Position numbers and translations under genes: made by a program | In this document: positions 61,595 to 64,000 of the stretch, one piece after another | Numbering within the stretch: position 1 is the first letter of the stretch | Layout: every line of letters starts with the position of its first letter | Notes under the pieces: model-generated | Seen by the model: the letters and a program-made list of their open reading frames with translations, nothing else | Database searches by the model: none | Told to the model about the DNA's origin: nothing | Assembly: GCF_026625885.1 (NCBI RefSeq) | Contig: NZ_CP113068.1 | Coordinates: 6,076,001-6,140,000 of the forward strand | DNA from: Roseateles sp. SL47 | GTDB lineage: Bacteria; Pseudomonadota; Gammaproteobacteria; Burkholderiales; Burkholderiaceae_C | Direction of reading: 5' to 3' | Length of the DNA: 64,000 nt

Positions 61595-64000
61595 CTCAGA
61601 ACAAGGACAGCGTCTTCATCGTGGAGGACAGCCTGACGGTCCGCATGGACCTGCGGGAAGCGATGGAAGACGCCGGTTTCGCCTGTGTGGAATGCGCCAC
61701 CCTGGCCCAGGCCCGCGAGGCCCTGGCCCAAGGGGTGCCACGCATCGTGCTGCTGGACACACAGTTGCCCGACGGCGATGGAGACGTCTGGCTGCAGGAA
61801 CTGCGGGCCACACCGGGGGGCGAGCGCAGCGTGGTGCTGATCCTGTCCAACACGGCCCAGGCCGGGGACCGGCTGCGCGGGCTGGCCTACGGTGCCGACG
61901 AGTTCGTGGGCAAGCCCTATGACCGCAGTTATGTGGTGGACCGTGCGCGCGAACTGCTGCGTCAGCGCCAGATGCATCTGCAGGCCAGCCTGCCATCGCC
62001 GCAGCAGGCCTCGGTGCTGCTGGTGGATGACAGCGAGACGTTCCGCCAGGCGCTGCGGGAGGCGCTGGAGCCGATCGGCTATGAGGTGCATCTCGCCGTG
62101 CAGGGCGAGGATGGCTTGCGTCAGGCGGCGGCCCTGCGTCCCAACGCCATCGTGGTGGACCAGCACATGCCCGGCCTGGATGGCGCCTCGATGATCCGCC
62201 GCCTGCGGCTGGACCCGGCCCTGCGCCACACGCCCTGCCTGCTGCTGACGGCCGACGAAGGTCCCGAGGCCGAGTTGCGGGCGCTGGAAGCCGGTGCGGA
62301 TGCCTTTGCGCGCAAGCACGACGATGCCGACCTGATCCTGGCCCGGCTGGCCGCGATGCTGCGCAGCGCCACCGCCTCGCTGCCGGAACAGGGCGCCAGC
62401 CTGCTGGGCCCCAAGCGTCTGCTGCTGGTGGATGACAGCCCCAACGTGCTGGCCGAACTGGGCGCCACGCTGCGGGACGATGGATTTGATGTTGTACCCG
62501 CCCACAGCGGTGAACAGGCGCTGGAGCTGTTGACGGTGCAGACGGTGGACGCCGTGCTGCTGGATGTGCAGATGCCGGGCATCGGAGGGCTGGAGACCTG
62601 CCGCCGCATCAAGTCCGCGCCCGCGATGCGAGACATCCCGGTGGTGCTGCTGACCGCTTTCGACGGCCGCGACGGGCTGCTGGCCGGGCTGGAAGCCGGA
62701 GCCGACGATTACGTCGTCAAGGCCAGCGGCGAACTGGAGCTGCTGAAAGCCCGGGTGCGGGCGCAACTGCGGCGCAAGCAGTTTGAAGACGAGGCGCGAC
62801 GCATCCATGCTGAACTGCACAACACCGCCATGGAAGCCGCCTCGGCCCGGGCGGCGCGCGAGCTGGCCGACAGCCGCGCGGAGCTGCTCGCCGCCCTGCA
62901 GCAGCGCAATGACGCGCTGGAGCAGCTGAATGCGGAGCTCAGCCGCGCCAGCAGTGCCAAGACGGCGTTTCTTTCCACCATGTCGCATGAACTGCGCACC
63001 CCGTTGAATGCGGTGATCGGCTTTGCGCAGCTCATCGGTGATGGTGCGGCGGGCCCGGTGAACGAGCGCCAGGCCGAGTTCTGCCAGCACATCCACAACG
63101 CCGGCCAGCATCTGCTGTCCCTGGTGAACGACCTGCTGGACATGGCCAAGATCGAAGCCGGGCGGGTGGATCTGGACTATGAGGTGGTGGACCTGGATGA
63201 ACTGCTGCGCGACGCCATGGCCATCGTGCAGGAGCGGGTGCGGCTGAGCAGCATCGAGCTCAAGCTGTTTGGGGTGGGGGTGGACCAACAGGTGCTGGTG
63301 GACCGCCGCCGGCTGCGGCAGATTCTCTACAACCTTCTCTCCAACGCCGCCAAGTTCACGCCCAAGGGCGGGCTGATCCAGCTGGAGGCGCGCCGCGTGA
63401 ACCGGATGCGGGCCGAGGAATCGCTGCCCGGCTTTGCGGCGGGCCGGCGCTCCGAGCTACCGGCCAGCGAGTTCAAGGAGTTTGTGCAGATCAGCGTGAC
63501 GGACAACGGCATCGGCATTCCGCCCGAGGGGCTGGAGCGGCTGTTCCAGCCCTTTAACCAGATCAAGAATGTGTTGACGCAGAAGGTGGAAGGCACCGGC
63601 CTGGGCCTGGCCACCGTGGCGCGGCTGGTGCAACTGCATGGCGGCGCGGTGGCGGTGACCAGCCAGTTGGACAAGGGGAGTTGCTTCAGTTTCTGGCTGC
63701 CCTGGCGGGAGCCGGCGACCGCCGACGCCGTGCTGCATCCAGACCCAGCCAACCGTCCGTTGGCGCTGGTGATCGAGCACAACCTGCAGGCCGCGGCGTT
63801 GATCCAGACGCAGCTCAATGGTGCAGGGTTCCGGGTGCAGCATGTCGAATCTGCGGAAGAGGCGCTGGAACTCGCACAGCATCTGCGGCCCGATCTGATC
63901 ACCCTGGAAGTACAGCTACCGGGCCATCTGGACGGCTGGGAACTGCTGTCCCGACTGAAGAACCTCAACGGCTGGGCCCACATCCCGGTGGTGGTGGTGT
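61591..64000 (+). CDS. Hybrid histidine kinase with three N-terminal receivers, runs off window
   Basis: 803 residues are visible from ATG 61591, which overlaps the cheB stop (ATGA). Three receivers come first: REC1 (about 5-125, Asp in VLLDTQLP), REC2 (about 138-255, Asp in VVDQHMPGLDG) and REC3 (about 270-390, Asp in VLLDVQMPG). A coiled coil follows (about 395-455), then HisKA with H466 in STMSHELRTPLNAV. The HATPase has ILYNLLSNAAKFT, VTDNGIGIPP and GTGLGLATV. A fourth receiver begins near residue 727; its acceptor position is Glu773 (LITLEVQLP) and the acidic pair is changed. In place of a WspR-type GGDEF protein, this kinase appears to be the output component of the operon. The C-terminus is outside the window. 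Confidence 0.93.
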   Translation, partial: MTQNKDSVFIVEDSLTVRMDLREAMEDAGFACVECATLAQAREALAQGVPRIVLLDTQLPDGDGDVWLQELRATPGGERSVVLILSNTAQAGDRLRGLAYGADEFVGKPYDRSYVVDRARELLRQRQMHLQASLPSPQQASVLLVDDSETFRQALREALEPIGYEVHLAVQGEDGLRQAAALRPNAIVVDQHMPGLDGASMIRRLRLDPALRHTPCLLLTADEGPEAELRALEAGADAFARKHDDADLILARLAAMLRSATASLPEQGASLLGPKRLLLVDDSPNVLAELGATLRDDGFDVVPAHSGEQALELLTVQTVDAVLLDVQMPGIGGLETCRRIKSAPAMRDIPVVLLTAFDGRDGLLAGLEAGADDYVVKASGELELLKARVRAQLRRKQFEDEARRIHAELHNTAMEAASARAARELADSRAELLAALQQRNDALEQLNAELSRASSAKTAFLSTMSHELRTPLNAVIGFAQLIGDGAAGPVNERQAEFCQHIHNAGQHLLSLVNDLLDMAKIEAGRVDLDYEVVDLDELLRDAMAIVQERVRLSSIELKLFGVGVDQQVLVDRRRLRQILYNLLSNAAKFTPKGGLIQLEARRVNRMRAEESLPGFAAGRRSELPASEFKEFVQISVTDNGIGIPPEGLERLFQPFNQIKNVLTQKVEGTGLGLATVARLVQLHGGAVAVTSQLDKGSCFSFWLPWREPATADAVLHPDPANRPLALVIEHNLQAAALIQTQLNGAGFRVQHVESAEEALELAQHLRPDLITLEVQLPGHLDGWELLSRLKNLNGWAHIPVVVV

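Noticed and set aside
61171-63288. Minus-strand frame of about 700 codons opposite cheB and the hybrid kinase.
   Set aside because: Shadow; the plus strand encodes intact receiver and kinase motifs in a coupled operon.

Overview
The window is high-GC DNA (GC-rich third codon positions throughout) from a Gram-negative betaproteobacterium. The gene order, the lipid A and glutamate/aspartate uptake genes and the protein sequences suggest Burkholderiales, probably the Roseateles/Mitsuaria/Rubrivivax/Leptothrix group. That placement rests on recognised sequence style and was not searched. Almost all of it is chromosomal backbone; there is no prophage, insertion sequence, CRISPR array or tRNA.

Layout. 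Positions 2-2379 hold the 3' part of an MdlB-like ABC exporter and two small hypothetical proteins. Positions 2463-23976 are a complete division and cell wall (dcw) cluster on the minus strand, transcribed from a promoter at 23948-23976 that overlaps an MraZ box: mraZ-rsmH-ftsL-ftsI-murE-murF-mraY-murD-ftsW-murG-murC-ddl-ftsQ-ftsA-ftsZ. Many junctions overlap by 1-11 nt. A strong terminator follows ftsZ, then come an orphan NarX-type sensor kinase and lpxC. MurD carries an Ala/Asp/Gly-rich insertion of about 170 residues. Positions 24035-31434 hold a metallo-beta-lactamase-fold hydrolase divergent from a TetR regulator, an alpha-carbonic anhydrase, a Bcr/CflA-like MFS exporter divergent from a Gfo/Idh/MocA oxidoreductase, and the wreck of an AAA ATPase gene. 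The two divergent intergenic regions share the same dyad motif, which suggests one TetR regulon.

Positions 31602-41573 hold a cysteine synthase, a GNAT acetyltransferase, the RNase P RNA gene, a pyrC-protease-FHA gene string, a glutamate/aspartate ABC importer (gltIJKL order) and a LysR regulator. Positions 41654-45481 hold an Atm1-type ABC exporter, a YciA-like thioesterase and dctA. Positions 45673-53877 are a fatty-acid beta-oxidation set under a TetR regulator with a dyad at its own promoter: acyl-CoA dehydrogenase, a secreted DUF2147 protein, a FadN-type bifunctional enzyme, a thiolase and an enoyl-CoA hydratase/isomerase.

Positions 54271-64000 are a plus-strand chemosensory operon resembling Wsp/alternative-cellular-function systems: CheW, CheR-TPR, CheW, CHASE3-type receptor, CheA-REC, CheB and a multi-receiver hybrid histidine kinase that runs off the window. 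The cheA reading frame is broken at a run of six C between the HPt domain and the rest, so as read it is two overlapping frames.

A recurring theme is short tandem repeats with periods of 9, 10, 14, 15 and 18 nt, both between genes and in frame inside proteins (murD, the protease). Several protein linkers are low-complexity Ala/Pro/Gly.
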